From a bacterium (GTDB lineage Bacteria > Bacteroidota > Bacteroidia > Bacteroidales > Bacteroidaceae), in NCBI GenBank assembly GCA_004559785.1, contig SFXD01000057.1, positions 1-14,188 on the forward strand: DNA of 14,188 nucleotides, read 5' to 3'. The position numbers and the translations under genes are program-made. Below, piece by piece: positions 7,134 through 14,188 of the stretch (its first letter is position 1; each line of letters begins with the position of its first letter). Below the pieces are notes generated by a model. It saw only the letters and a list, made by a program, of their open reading frames with translations, did not search any database and had not been told where the DNA came from.

Positions 7134-7318
7134 TTACCCCAAGTTTGATATCTTGTTAGTTGTTTCTATTGCTAATCAGTGATTTGTAAATTTCATTTGC
7201 GTTGCTGTGTACTACAATCGCGTTTTTATGAAAGCCTTATTTGGAAATCAACGGGTTAACTTGTGCAAATGGGGTAAAAAATCATTGAAATTAATTTTTG
7301 GCATCAAACTTGGGTTAA
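7134..7318. mobile_element. MITE-like element with 16-bp terminal inverted repeats
   Basis: TTACCCCAAGTTTGAT (7134-7149) is the inverse of ATCAAACTTGGGTTAA (7303-7318), matching at 15 of 16 bases. The 185-bp interior is clearly more AT-rich than the flanking genes and encodes nothing recognisable. The right end coincides with the point where similarity to an alpha/beta-hydrolase begins, which fits insertion or deletion at the element boundary. No clear target-site duplication is visible. Immediately outside the left end, 7118-7133 reads GGGGGTGCTCTATAAA, nearly the same as one arm of the hairpin at 415-457, so the element could be nested in an older one. No transposase is present, so it would be non-autonomous. 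Confidence 0.5.
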
Positions 7319-7560
7319 GTCCAATGTCATATATTGATAAGAAAGACCCAAAGTTCCTCGTCATCCATGGCGATGCCGACCCAGTAGTGCCTTATTGCCA
7401 GAGTGAGTTCTTTGCCAAGGCACTTGAAGAGCGAGGTGTTCTCGAGGGCTTCATTACCGTTGCAGGTGGCGAACACGGTCCCGTTGCATTCAACGACAAC
7501 ACCTTCCTGCGTATGGTCCGCTTCTTCCAGAAAGAGGCTGGGATTTCTTTGCCCATGTGA
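7207..7560 (+). pseudogene. Alpha/beta-hydrolase C-terminal remnant fused to MITE-like DNA
   Basis: The open frame gives 117 aa, but only residues 38-117 (from 7318) look like a protein family. SPMSYIDKKDPKFLVIHGDA (38-57), DPVVPYCQSEFFAKALEERG (58-77), GGEHGP (87-92) and the helix NTFLRMVRFFQKEAG are the last third of a secreted carbohydrate-esterase or dienelactone-hydrolase-like enzyme. The catalytic Asp (58) and His (90) are present, but the part with the nucleophile serine (GxSxG) is missing. Residues 1-37 come from the AT-rich MITE-like element and have no signal peptide. The remnant is therefore inactive as an esterase by expectation. The preserved frame implies a recent truncation, or a short ORF still under some constraint. 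Confidence 0.75.
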
Positions 7561-7612
7561 GAGGAGAAATGTGTAGGCATTTTGTCATCTCCATGTAGCA
7601 AACACCGTTTTT

Positions 7613-7667
7613 CCCCCGCATTATTTAAGAAAATGTCACCTGAAAGGGAAAAAATAATGGGGGGGGG
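7613..7667. repeat. Imperfect hairpin ending in a G9 run
   Basis: CCCCC-G-CATTATTT (7613-7626) can pair with AAATAATG-G-GGGGG (7652-7665): 8 bp, one G/G mismatch, then 5 bp, with a 25-nt loop. The nine G at 7659-7667 form part of the right arm. It may act as a terminator for the remnant gene or as a regulatory fold. The homopolymer is a slippage site just upstream of the next promoter box. Confidence 0.5.
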
Positions 7668-7689
7668 TAAACGTATGGAAAAATTTGTG

Positions 7690-7697
7690 TATCTTTG
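7690..7697 (+). promoter_or_regulatory. Promoter -7 box for the GLUG protein operon
   Basis: TATCTTTG followed by T is a perfect TAnnTTTG box, putting transcription start near 7703. The expected -33 TTTG would lie at about 7665-7670. That place is taken by the end of the G9 run and TAA instead. The resulting leader of about 57 nt ends in a very A-rich stretch (AATTAAATCAAATTAAAAAA) before the ATG. Such a leader is typical of efficiently translated Bacteroidetes genes and has no Shine-Dalgarno motif. Confidence 0.7.
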
Positions 7698-7759
7698 TGG
7701 CGTGACATTTCAAAAAGATTGTATTACAGACCAAAAATCTAATTAAATCAAATTAAAAA

Positions 7760-10700
7760 ATGTATCTTATGAAAGGACGTTTCGCATTAGTGACAGTTTG
7801 CCTTTGTCTGGCAGGACTGCAAGAGACGAGGGCGTTGGAACAATCCGATGGGGTATATCGGATAGGCAACGCAGTCGACCTAATCGACTTCGCGGGATTG
7901 GTGAACGGAGGTCTCAATGCGGCACAGGCCGTGATTACCGACGACATCGACCTTAGCGGTTCCAGCTTCAAGCCCATTGGCAACACACTTGTACCATTCC
8001 GTGGTTCTATCAACGGACAGGGACACACCATCAGCAACTATTACTACGAGTCGAAAGCCGAGGGCGAGGGCTTCGTTGGGTCGCTCTATGGCGGCACGGT
8101 GGAGAACCTGACCGTCGAAGGCACGCTGGTGGCAAGGAACGGAGCTACGGGCCTGGTGGGATTTGCCGACGGAAATGCTGTGGTGAGAAACATAGTGAGC
8201 CGCCTCAATGTGGACTGCCAGAACACGGGCCACTGTGGCGGCGTGGTAGGTTCGCTTCGCCAGGCACACATCGACCGCTGCACGTACGAGGGCGTGTTCG
8301 AGATTCAGGACGGCATCAAGGGCGACTCCGACGGAGGAATTGCTGGATACACCAACACGGGACGCATCACCAACAGCCTGTTTGCCGGTACCATCAAGGC
8401 AAACGGGTCCAACAATCTGGGCGGCATACTTGGATATGTCAACAACGGCTCCTTCCAGGGACTGGACAACAACCTGAGCGTGGGTACGTTCGAAGTGGCT
8501 AGCCCGAGCGCAACGACGGCTGCCGTGCTGGGACACGCCAACTCCAGTACACCCAAGAACAAGCTCAACAACAATTACTATCGCGAGGGCTGCGGATTGG
8601 AATCTGGCATGAAGGGCTCACAGGCCGTGGCTACCACCTGCGTGAACGACGAACAGCTTGCCAGCGGCGAGGTGGCATACTGCCTGAACAAGGGAAACGA
8701 GACTCCAGTGTGGATGCAGGAAATAGGCGTGGACAAGAGACCTACCCTCCAGGGGGACAAGGTGGTATACGCCAACGGTACGCTAAACTGCGACGGTACG
8801 CCCAAGGATGACCTCGTCTACAGCAACACATGCGAGGAACTGAAACAGGACCCGCACTTGTTCGACGAGGAGCTCGGCGTATGTTCCACCTGTGGACAGT
8901 TTGAGAAGGATGCCGACGGATACGTGCTCGTCCGCAGCGGAAAGGCTCTCCGACTGGTGGCCGAGAGGGTCAACGGGGGACAGACCGAGATGAACCTGCG
9001 CTTCGTGGCCGACCTGGATCTGAGCGACGGGGATTGGACTCCCATAGGCAACGACACGAAGATATTCCGCGGCAACGTAGACGGACAGGGACATACCATC
9101 AGCGGCATGAAGGTGGACTGGTACGAACCGGGAGCAGGTCTCTTCGGAACGGTGTCTGCGGGCAACTTCTCGGACATCGTAATCGACGCCAGCTGCTCCG
9201 TGACTGGTATCAAGTATAGCGGCGGACTCATCGGACACTCCTACGGGGCGGGCACGGTGAACATCACACGAGTGGGCGTGGAGTGCAACGTCACCTGCAA
9301 CGGAGAGGCCGCGGCAGGTCTCATCGGAAACGCCAACTCCGGTAGCCAATGCAACATCACCAGCTGCTACACCACAGGCGAAATCACAGCCACACAAGAC
9401 GCTGCAGCCTTCTCGGCATGGGAAGGCAACGTGGGTGCCACCATCAAGGACAGCTGGAGCATAGCCGTGGTGACCAACTACCAGGACGAGGCACACTACC
9501 TGGCCAGATATGGCGGGCTCAAGCTCACGGGATGCTACTGCCCATACGGAACGCAGGGCACGCACATCGAACCCGAGGACGTGCAGAGCGGACGCCTGGC
9601 ATGGCTGCTGAATGGAGGCAAGATAAGCAACGCTCTCTGGCACCAGACCGTGGGAGAAGACCTCTATCCCGTGCTCGACGCTTCGCATGGCATCGTCTAC
9701 AGCTCTGGCGACAAGTACGGCTCCATCAACGACGACGCTTCGCTGGAGACATTCCGCAACGACGTGGTCGCAGAGGAAAGGGCTTACCTGAACGACGTGA
9801 TTGCATGCCAGGCCGTCATCGACGCATACGCAGGACTGCTGGATGAGTTCGCAGCCATCAATGAAAAGGATGCCAGCATCGAGGCCTACGAACAGGTCAT
9901 GGAGGAACGCAAGACCGTGGAAGCCTCTGCGGCAGCTTATTCCAGCTACATACAGGCGTGCGAGGACATAATGGAATACCTCGGGGAGAACGAGTTCGCA
10001 GGCAGCATTCGCGAGAAACTCGAGACATACCTCAACGACGAGGTGGAGCCAGGCGACGACTATCCCAACGGCAGCCACTCCTACATCGTGGAGCACCATA
10101 CGCTGACCGATGAGGCGATAGAAGCCGAAAAGGCATACGTGGAGGAATTGCTGAAGCTGGCCATCTCCACAGGCTATACGGCAGGGGCGGAAATCACCAG
10201 CCTGCTCGCCAACCCAACGCTTGCCGACGGATTCGAGGGATGGGACCGCACATTCGTTGGAGAGAGCATGACGGCAGGGGGCGTGAAGGAACTGATGCCT
10301 GCCGCCGAGGCTTGGAACTGCACCTTCGAGATGATGCAGACCCTGACGGGACTCACCAACGGTATATACATGCTGCAGGCCAATGCCGCATTCCGACCAG
10401 CCGGCGACTACCTGAGCACGCTGCACGGAGCCATTCTGCGTGCCGGCGGCAACGTGAACTTCGTGATGGTGGAGGGCGAGGACGTGCTTCCCATCGAGAA
10501 TGCCGAGGACGGCGTGAACTGCCATCTGACAGGTGAGTGGACCGACCGCCACTTCATCAACGACGAGGTGGACGGATATGTGCCGGTAGGACCGCTGGGA
10601 TGCTCCTATGCCTTCGCCTCGGGACGCTACCTGAACAGCGTGGCAGTGGAGGTGACGGACGGAACACTCACAGTGGGCATCGCCAATCCTGGAACTGGCA

Positions 10701-12265
10701 TGAAGAACGACTGGACCGGAATGGGCAACTTCCGCCTCTTCTACCTGGGCAACGCAAACGAGGCAACCGAACGTCTGGGCGAGGTGCTGGAAGGATATGC
10801 GGGACGCGCGCGTACCATACTCGACTTCGTATGGAGCGACGCTGAGGACTTCAGCCTCTACCCCAACATGTCCGAGGACTTGAAGAAACAACTGTCTCAG
10901 GCCTTGGCCGAAACAGGCTCCGCCACCGACGGTGCCGCACGCCTGGCACTCGCCAACCGATTCTCCGACCTGTTCCTGCAAGTGGCAGACTGCCGCAAGG
11001 CTTACGTGGAGATGGTCAGCACGGCCAGCGGCGTGGAGGTCTCCCTCGACCAAATGTTCACCCTGGGACTGGTTTCCGAGCAAGACCGCGACAGAGTGTA
11101 TGAAATGGTGGAGAGCGCATGGGAGCACTATGCCGCCGGAGACATCTCTGCCGCCGAGGCACGCCAGATTACTGAATCCATGAACAACAGCAACATCTAT
11201 CCTCCAATGGCCGACGGATACTACATGCTGGGCACACCCGAGCACCTGCTCCTGTTCGCCTTCATGGTGAACACAGGCATGGCTAACATCAACGGAAAGC
11301 TGACCGCCGACATTGACATGGATGGCGTGGAGTTCACACCCATCGGATGGAATATGGACAACGACTGCCAGACGACCAACGACACATACGTATTCCGCGG
11401 CACGTTCGACGGACAGGGACACACCATCAGCAACCTCGCCATCAACAAGCCAAAGAGCATAGGCGTGGGCTTCTTCGGCAACATCGCCTCGCCAGCCACT
11501 ATCAAGGACCTGCGCCTGGACAACACATGCGCCATCGTGGGATATGACCGTGCGGGACTTGTGGGACGTAGCACGGGAGGAGGAGACATCTACCTCGAAA
11601 GACTCGGCAACGAGGGTACGGTAACCTCCGGCATAGCGGCCGCAGGCATCCTGGGCAACGCCAACAGCGGAAGCGTGGCACACCTTGCCGATTGCTACAG
11701 CACGGGTGACATAATCCAGGTGGACGGCATCGCACAGGGAAAGGACTGCGCACAGATTTGCGGTTGGTTCGGAGCAGTAGGCGCAACGTTGGACAACTGC
11801 TGGAGCACCAGCTCCGTAAACGGCTACCAGGACATCGACCACCTCTTCTGCCGACACAGCAACAACATGACCGTGTTCAACAACTGCTACAGCCTCTACG
11901 GCAACGGTACGCAGGCCAAGATAGTCAGCAAGGAAGAGGTCAGCAACGGAACGCTCACATGGAACCTGAACGGCGGACTCACGGAAAATCCCGTATGGAG
12001 ACAGAACTTGGGCAACGACCCACATCCCGTGCTCGATGCCACGCATGCCATCGTGGAGAAAGACGAGGACGGCTCGTTCGTGAACGCCGGCGACGAAACG
12101 GACGTCGCAAAGGTTGAAGGCTCAGAGGCTACCGCAACCGTTACCGACATGCAAGGACGCACCTTGCGCACCAGCGTCGACGCAACATGTGCCACACAGG
12201 GGCTGCCAAAGGGCATCTACTTCGTAAAGCGCAACAATAAGGTAACTAAGGTACTGGTAAGATGA
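7760..12265 (+). CDS. Large secreted three-module GLUG/beta-helix protein with T9SS-like tail
   Basis: The 1501-aa product begins with a signal peptide (MYLMKGRFALVTVCLCLAGL, cleavage near ETRA-L). ATG at 7769 is an equally good start. Three homologous modules lie at about 31-340, 386-650 and 1152-1445. Each opens DGxY, has a D(I/L)D(L/M) strand followed by a PIG turn, then FRGxxxGQGHTIS (70-82, 436-448, 1212-1224). GLUG-type turns follow (GLVG, GGVVG, GGLIG, AGILGN), and each closes with LNGG-VW-Q--G-D--PVLDA. Between modules 2 and 3 are a helical, coiled-coil-like part (658-800), a jelly-roll-like binding domain (about 811-998, LLANPTLADGFEGW to NFRLFYLG) and a second helical part (1000-1145). 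The end (1456-1501, TDMQGRTLRTS and GLPKGIYFVKRNNKVTKVLV) resembles the type A T9SS sorting tail. It is probably a cell-surface adhesin or glycan-binding protein. No catalytic motif was seen. Its codons are more C/G-ending than upstream genes, suggesting high expression. Confidence 0.85.
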   Translation: MYLMKGRFALVTVCLCLAGLQETRALEQSDGVYRIGNAVDLIDFAGLVNGGLNAAQAVITDDIDLSGSSFKPIGNTLVPFRGSINGQGHTISNYYYESKAEGEGFVGSLYGGTVENLTVEGTLVARNGATGLVGFADGNAVVRNIVSRLNVDCQNTGHCGGVVGSLRQAHIDRCTYEGVFEIQDGIKGDSDGGIAGYTNTGRITNSLFAGTIKANGSNNLGGILGYVNNGSFQGLDNNLSVGTFEVASPSATTAAVLGHANSSTPKNKLNNNYYREGCGLESGMKGSQAVATTCVNDEQLASGEVAYCLNKGNETPVWMQEIGVDKRPTLQGDKVVYANGTLNCDGTPKDDLVYSNTCEELKQDPHLFDEELGVCSTCGQFEKDADGYVLVRSGKALRLVAERVNGGQTEMNLRFVADLDLSDGDWTPIGNDTKIFRGNVDGQGHTISGMKVDWYEPGAGLFGTVSAGNFSDIVIDASCSVTGIKYSGGLIGHSYGAGTVNITRVGVECNVTCNGEAAAGLIGNANSGSQCNITSCYTTGEITATQDAAAFSAWEGNVGATIKDSWSIAVVTNYQDEAHYLARYGGLKLTGCYCPYGTQGTHIEPEDVQSGRLAWLLNGGKISNALWHQTVGEDLYPVLDASHGIVYSSGDKYGSINDDASLETFRNDVVAEERAYLNDVIACQAVIDAYAGLLDEFAAINEKDASIEAYEQVMEERKTVEASAAAYSSYIQACEDIMEYLGENEFAGSIREKLETYLNDEVEPGDDYPNGSHSYIVEHHTLTDEAIEAEKAYVEELLKLAISTGYTAGAEITSLLANPTLADGFEGWDRTFVGESMTAGGVKELMPAAEAWNCTFEMMQTLTGLTNGIYMLQANAAFRPAGDYLSTLHGAILRAGGNVNFVMVEGEDVLPIENAEDGVNCHLTGEWTDRHFINDEVDGYVPVGPLGCSYAFASGRYLNSVAVEVTDGTLTVGIANPGTGMKNDWTGMGNFRLFYLGNANEATERLGEVLEGYAGRARTILDFVWSDAEDFSLYPNMSEDLKKQLSQALAETGSATDGAARLALANRFSDLFLQVADCRKAYVEMVSTASGVEVSLDQMFTLGLVSEQDRDRVYEMVESAWEHYAAGDISAAEARQITESMNNSNIYPPMADGYYMLGTPEHLLLFAFMVNTGMANINGKLTADIDMDGVEFTPIGWNMDNDCQTTNDTYVFRGTFDGQGHTISNLAINKPKSIGVGFFGNIASPATIKDLRLDNTCAIVGYDRAGLVGRSTGGGDIYLERLGNEGTVTSGIAAAGILGNANSGSVAHLADCYSTGDIIQVDGIAQGKDCAQICGWFGAVGATLDNCWSTSSVNGYQDIDHLFCRHSNNMTVFNNCYSLYGNGTQAKIVSKEEVSNGTLTWNLNGGLTENPVWRQNLGNDPHPVLDATHAIVEKDEDGSFVNAGDETDVAKVEGSEATATVTDMQGRTLRTSVDATCATQGLPKGIYFVKRNNKVTKVLVR

Positions 12266-13965
12266 GACGACAGATGAAAAGGATACTTGCAATGCTGCTT
12301 GTGGCGATGGCTTGCGCCTCGCCACGGGCAGCCACCACGGCCAAGTGGCGCATCATGACATACAACGTGCCGATGGGCAACATTCTCGTAACGGACGGCA
12401 ACGGACGCAATACGTGGGAGAACCGCTGCGCACAACTACACGCCTACCTGCAGGACGTCAGCCCCGACCTGCTGGGAATGCAGGAACCCGTGCGAAACGA
12501 ACTGTGCGACGTTCTCAAGGGCATACCCGGATATGCCATGGTGGGATTTGCGCGCGACAATGGTGCCGAGAAAGGCGAATATACGCCCATCATTTACAAG
12601 ACGCGCCGCTTCCGCGTGGAGGCATCAGGCAACTATTGGCTAACGGATACGCCCGATGTGGTGTCGAAGGTGGAAGGCTCTACGCACAACCGCATTGCCA
12701 CGTGGGCATTGCTCGTCGACAAACTTACTGGCGCACGCCTGCTCTACACCAATACCCATCTGAGTTACAATTCCGAGGCAGTGAAGCTGGCACAGATAAA
12801 GGTGCTGAAGCAGCATATGAAGGAACTCAACGACAAATATGGTTCCACCTTGCCGCATTTGCTGACAGGTGACTTCAACATGCAGGACACAGAGGACAAC
12901 TACAATTATGTGCTCAACTGGAAGATTAGGATGAAGGACATCTGGGAAACCACATCCGACCGCTGGCACTGGCTTACCGGCAAGAACACTCTCCAAGGCC
13001 GCATCGACTACATCTATGCCACGACAAACGTCAAGGGTGTGATGGTGAGATGGGACAACCGCAAGACCGACGACGGATACTGGGTGTCGGACCACGACCC
13101 ACTCTGGGCGGACGTCAGCTACCGCATCACCACTGAGGACGAGGCACGGAAGGCCATGGATGACGCATGGACTGCCATCGACAGCACACGTACCTTCACG
13201 GCAGGACGCATCAAGCTGGCTTCCTCGCCCACACGCATGGCATCGGACGGCATGGAACCTTCCTACCCGCTCAGCTACGCCATCGACAGCAACACCTCAA
13301 CGTACGCACATTCCCTCTATTCCACCCTTCCGCCCAACGCACCACACTACATACAGGTGAGACCCATCAAGGAAGTTACCGACGTGTATTTCACCTTCAC
13401 GCGACGTCGCGACAACGACGAATACGGCTTGTCCGACCGCTGGGAGGATGTGATGGTGACAGCCTCCGACGACGGCGAACGATGGGACTACATTGCCGAG
13501 CTGCACGATTTCGGCGGCACGCAGAACAAGAGCTACAGCAGCGAGAACATCGCCTTGCGGAAACCATACAGCTACATCCGTTTCAACGTGATGCGCACGC
13601 CAGGCATGAAACTTCGCAACGGGCATCCCCAGTTCAGCGTGGCCGAGTTCCACGTGTACGAGAACAAATTGGCTGCCGACTGCGAATATTCATCCCTTCC
13701 TGCCGTGACTGAGGCTGCCGACGCATTGGCAGCCCTTGTGACAGCTGTGAGCGAGAAAGTTGCTGCGCACACAGTAGAATCCTCCGACGTGGATGCGTTG
13801 CGCCAGGGAATTGAAGCCCTTCAGCAGGCACGCCGCACTACCTCCATCGCTGTTCCTATGGATGTCCCAGCTCAGTTTCCTCAGCCGTCCTATCGTCTGG
13901 ATGGCACTCGCTACACAGGCGGCAGTGGGATGGTCGTGACAAAGAACCGGAAGATACTCCGCTAA
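12262..13965 (+). CDS. Secreted EEP-family phosphodiesterase/nuclease with F5/8-type-C-like domain
   Basis: The start overlaps the previous stop as ATGA, so translation is coupled. ATG at 12274 gives the cleaner signal peptide MKRILAMLLVAMACASPRA. Residues 27-290 are an endonuclease/exonuclease/phosphatase domain (PF03372) with all usual active-site positions: Asn35 (TYNV), Glu75 (GMQEP), HNRIATW (142-148), Asn164/His166 (TNTHL), Asp204/Asn206 (GDFNM), Asp249 (RIDYIY), and Asp277/His278 (SDHDPLW). The fold covers DNase I-like nucleases, sphingomyelinases and inositol phosphatases, and the sequence alone does not decide which. Residues 333-468 resemble an F5/8 type C (CBM32-like) domain (YAIDSNTSTYAHS, HYIQV, SDDGERWDYIAEL, YIRFNV, FSVAEFHVYE). 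A helical linker leads to a short tail, SYRLDGTRYTGG and GMVVTKNRKILR, like truncated T9SS-type ends. It probably acts outside the cell with the GLUG protein. Confidence 0.88.
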   Translation: MRRQMKRILAMLLVAMACASPRAATTAKWRIMTYNVPMGNILVTDGNGRNTWENRCAQLHAYLQDVSPDLLGMQEPVRNELCDVLKGIPGYAMVGFARDNGAEKGEYTPIIYKTRRFRVEASGNYWLTDTPDVVSKVEGSTHNRIATWALLVDKLTGARLLYTNTHLSYNSEAVKLAQIKVLKQHMKELNDKYGSTLPHLLTGDFNMQDTEDNYNYVLNWKIRMKDIWETTSDRWHWLTGKNTLQGRIDYIYATTNVKGVMVRWDNRKTDDGYWVSDHDPLWADVSYRITTEDEARKAMDDAWTAIDSTRTFTAGRIKLASSPTRMASDGMEPSYPLSYAIDSNTSTYAHSLYSTLPPNAPHYIQVRPIKEVTDVYFTFTRRRDNDEYGLSDRWEDVMVTASDDGERWDYIAELHDFGGTQNKSYSSENIALRKPYSYIRFNVMRTPGMKLRNGHPQFSVAEFHVYENKLAADCEYSSLPAVTEAADALAALVTAVSEKVAAHTVESSDVDALRQGIEALQQARRTTSIAVPMDVPAQFPQPSYRLDGTRYTGGSGMVVTKNRKILR

Positions 13966-14003
13966 AGGTGCTCAAAACGTAGGCCGCGATTGGTTCGTCC
14001 TAC

Positions 14004-14150
14004 GTGAGCAATGAGCAATGAGAAGTGAGCCTTGAGAGACTCCCTCAGTCCCCCTGTTTAGGGGGGGCGTTAGAAGTGAGCCTTGATTCCTTTGCTCATT
14101 GCTCACTGCTCATTGCTCACTGCTCACTGCTCGTAGCTCACTGCTCATTG
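14004..14150. repeat. Inverted clusters of a 7-bp tandem repeat
   Basis: The right part (14095-14150) is eight consecutive 7-bp units, CTCATTG or CTCACTG with one variant CTCGTAG. The left part (14004-14029) carries the reverse complement: GTGAG, two CAATGAG units and AAGTGAG. The two clusters could fold into a long hairpin followed by the T tracts at 14161-14185, acting as a terminator for the operon. Heptamer tracts of this kind recall the short tandem repeats of cyanobacteria and I believe similar ones occur between Bacteroidales genes. No ORF crosses it. Confidence 0.8.
14021..14086. repeat. 15-nt direct repeats flanking a C/G hairpin
   Basis: AGAAGTGAGCCTTGA occurs at 14021-14035 and 14072-14086. 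Between them are 36 nt containing CCCCCT-GTTT-AGGGGG (14050-14065), a 6-bp stem with a 4-nt loop and two further G. The layout looks like a small insertion flanked by a duplication, or one cycle of a larger tandem duplication. Confidence 0.6.
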
Positions 14151-14160
14151 CTCGAAAAGA

Positions 14161-14185
14161 TTTTTAGTTTTTTTTTTTTTTTTTT
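14161..14185 (+). other. T-rich tract (T5-AG-T18) at window end
   Basis: Five T, AG, then eighteen T run almost to the last base. It could be the U-tract of a terminator formed with the heptamer inverted repeats. It could also be a low-complexity contig end whose exact length is unreliable. Confidence 0.5.
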
Positions 14186-14188
14186 GAG

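Noticed and set aside
8783..12046. 1087-codon open frame on the minus strand inside the GLUG gene
   Set aside because: It is exactly antisense to a protein with clear repeats and domains. The C/G-ending codon use of that gene removes antisense stops, and the translated product has no domain, signal peptide or sensible composition.
12262..12330. Lipoprotein signal in the EEP protein (Cys in AMACAS)
   Set aside because: The residues before Cys do not fit a lipobox and the downstream SPRA-A site fits signal peptidase I better.
14095..14150. Possible CRISPR or coding repeat
   Set aside because: The 7-bp units have no spacers and no open frame uses them.

Overview
The window looks like a chromosomal segment of a Bacteroidales bacterium, most likely Prevotellaceae or a close relative. 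The evidence is several promoters of the Bacteroidetes type (-7 box TAnnTTTG), a secreted GH92 alpha-mannosidase, a FeoA-FeoB fusion followed by a small Cys-rich FeoB partner, and secreted proteins ending in tails like the type IX secretion (T9SS) sorting domain. Genus-level placement is inference. No rRNA, tRNA, CRISPR array or intact insertion sequence was seen.

Layout. Positions 1-488 hold no convincing gene. They contain three perfect palindromes at an exact 23-bp period (117-179) and a 14-bp-stem hairpin (415-454). On the minus strand lie a 44-codon ORF (489-623) resembling the detached tail of a secreted glycoside hydrolase, and a small exported protein of unknown function (700-1146). 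Divergently, a two-gene plus-strand unit encodes a periplasmic GH92 exo-alpha-mannosidase (1291-3501) and, 13 nt later, a phytase-like/esterase-like secreted protein (3515-4462). Next is the ferrous-iron uptake unit: a 794-residue FeoA-FeoB fusion (4569-6953), overlapping by ATGA with a 55-residue Cys-rich membrane protein (6950-7117).

Positions 7118-7700 are a scarred junction. A 185-bp element with 16-bp terminal inverted repeats (7134-7318), MITE-like, abuts the C-terminal remnant of an alpha/beta-hydrolase (about 7318-7560). After it come a hairpin, a run of nine G and a clear TATCTTTG promoter box. The G run lies where the -33 element should be, so the downstream operon may be phase variable.

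That operon has two translationally coupled genes. The first is a 1501-residue secreted three-module GLUG/beta-helix protein with a central coiled-coil and jelly-roll-like region and a T9SS-like tail (7760-12265). The second is a 567-residue secreted EEP-family (DNase I-like) phosphodiesterase with an F5/8-type-C-like domain and its own short tail (12262-13965). Both probably act at or beyond the cell surface. The operon ends in a 7-bp heptamer repeat tract in inverted orientation (14004-14150) and a T18 run at the window edge.

The parts most worth a second look are the G9 promoter with its surface-adhesin/phosphodiesterase operon, the MITE-hydrolase chimera, the 23-bp-period palindromes and the terminal heptamer repeats.
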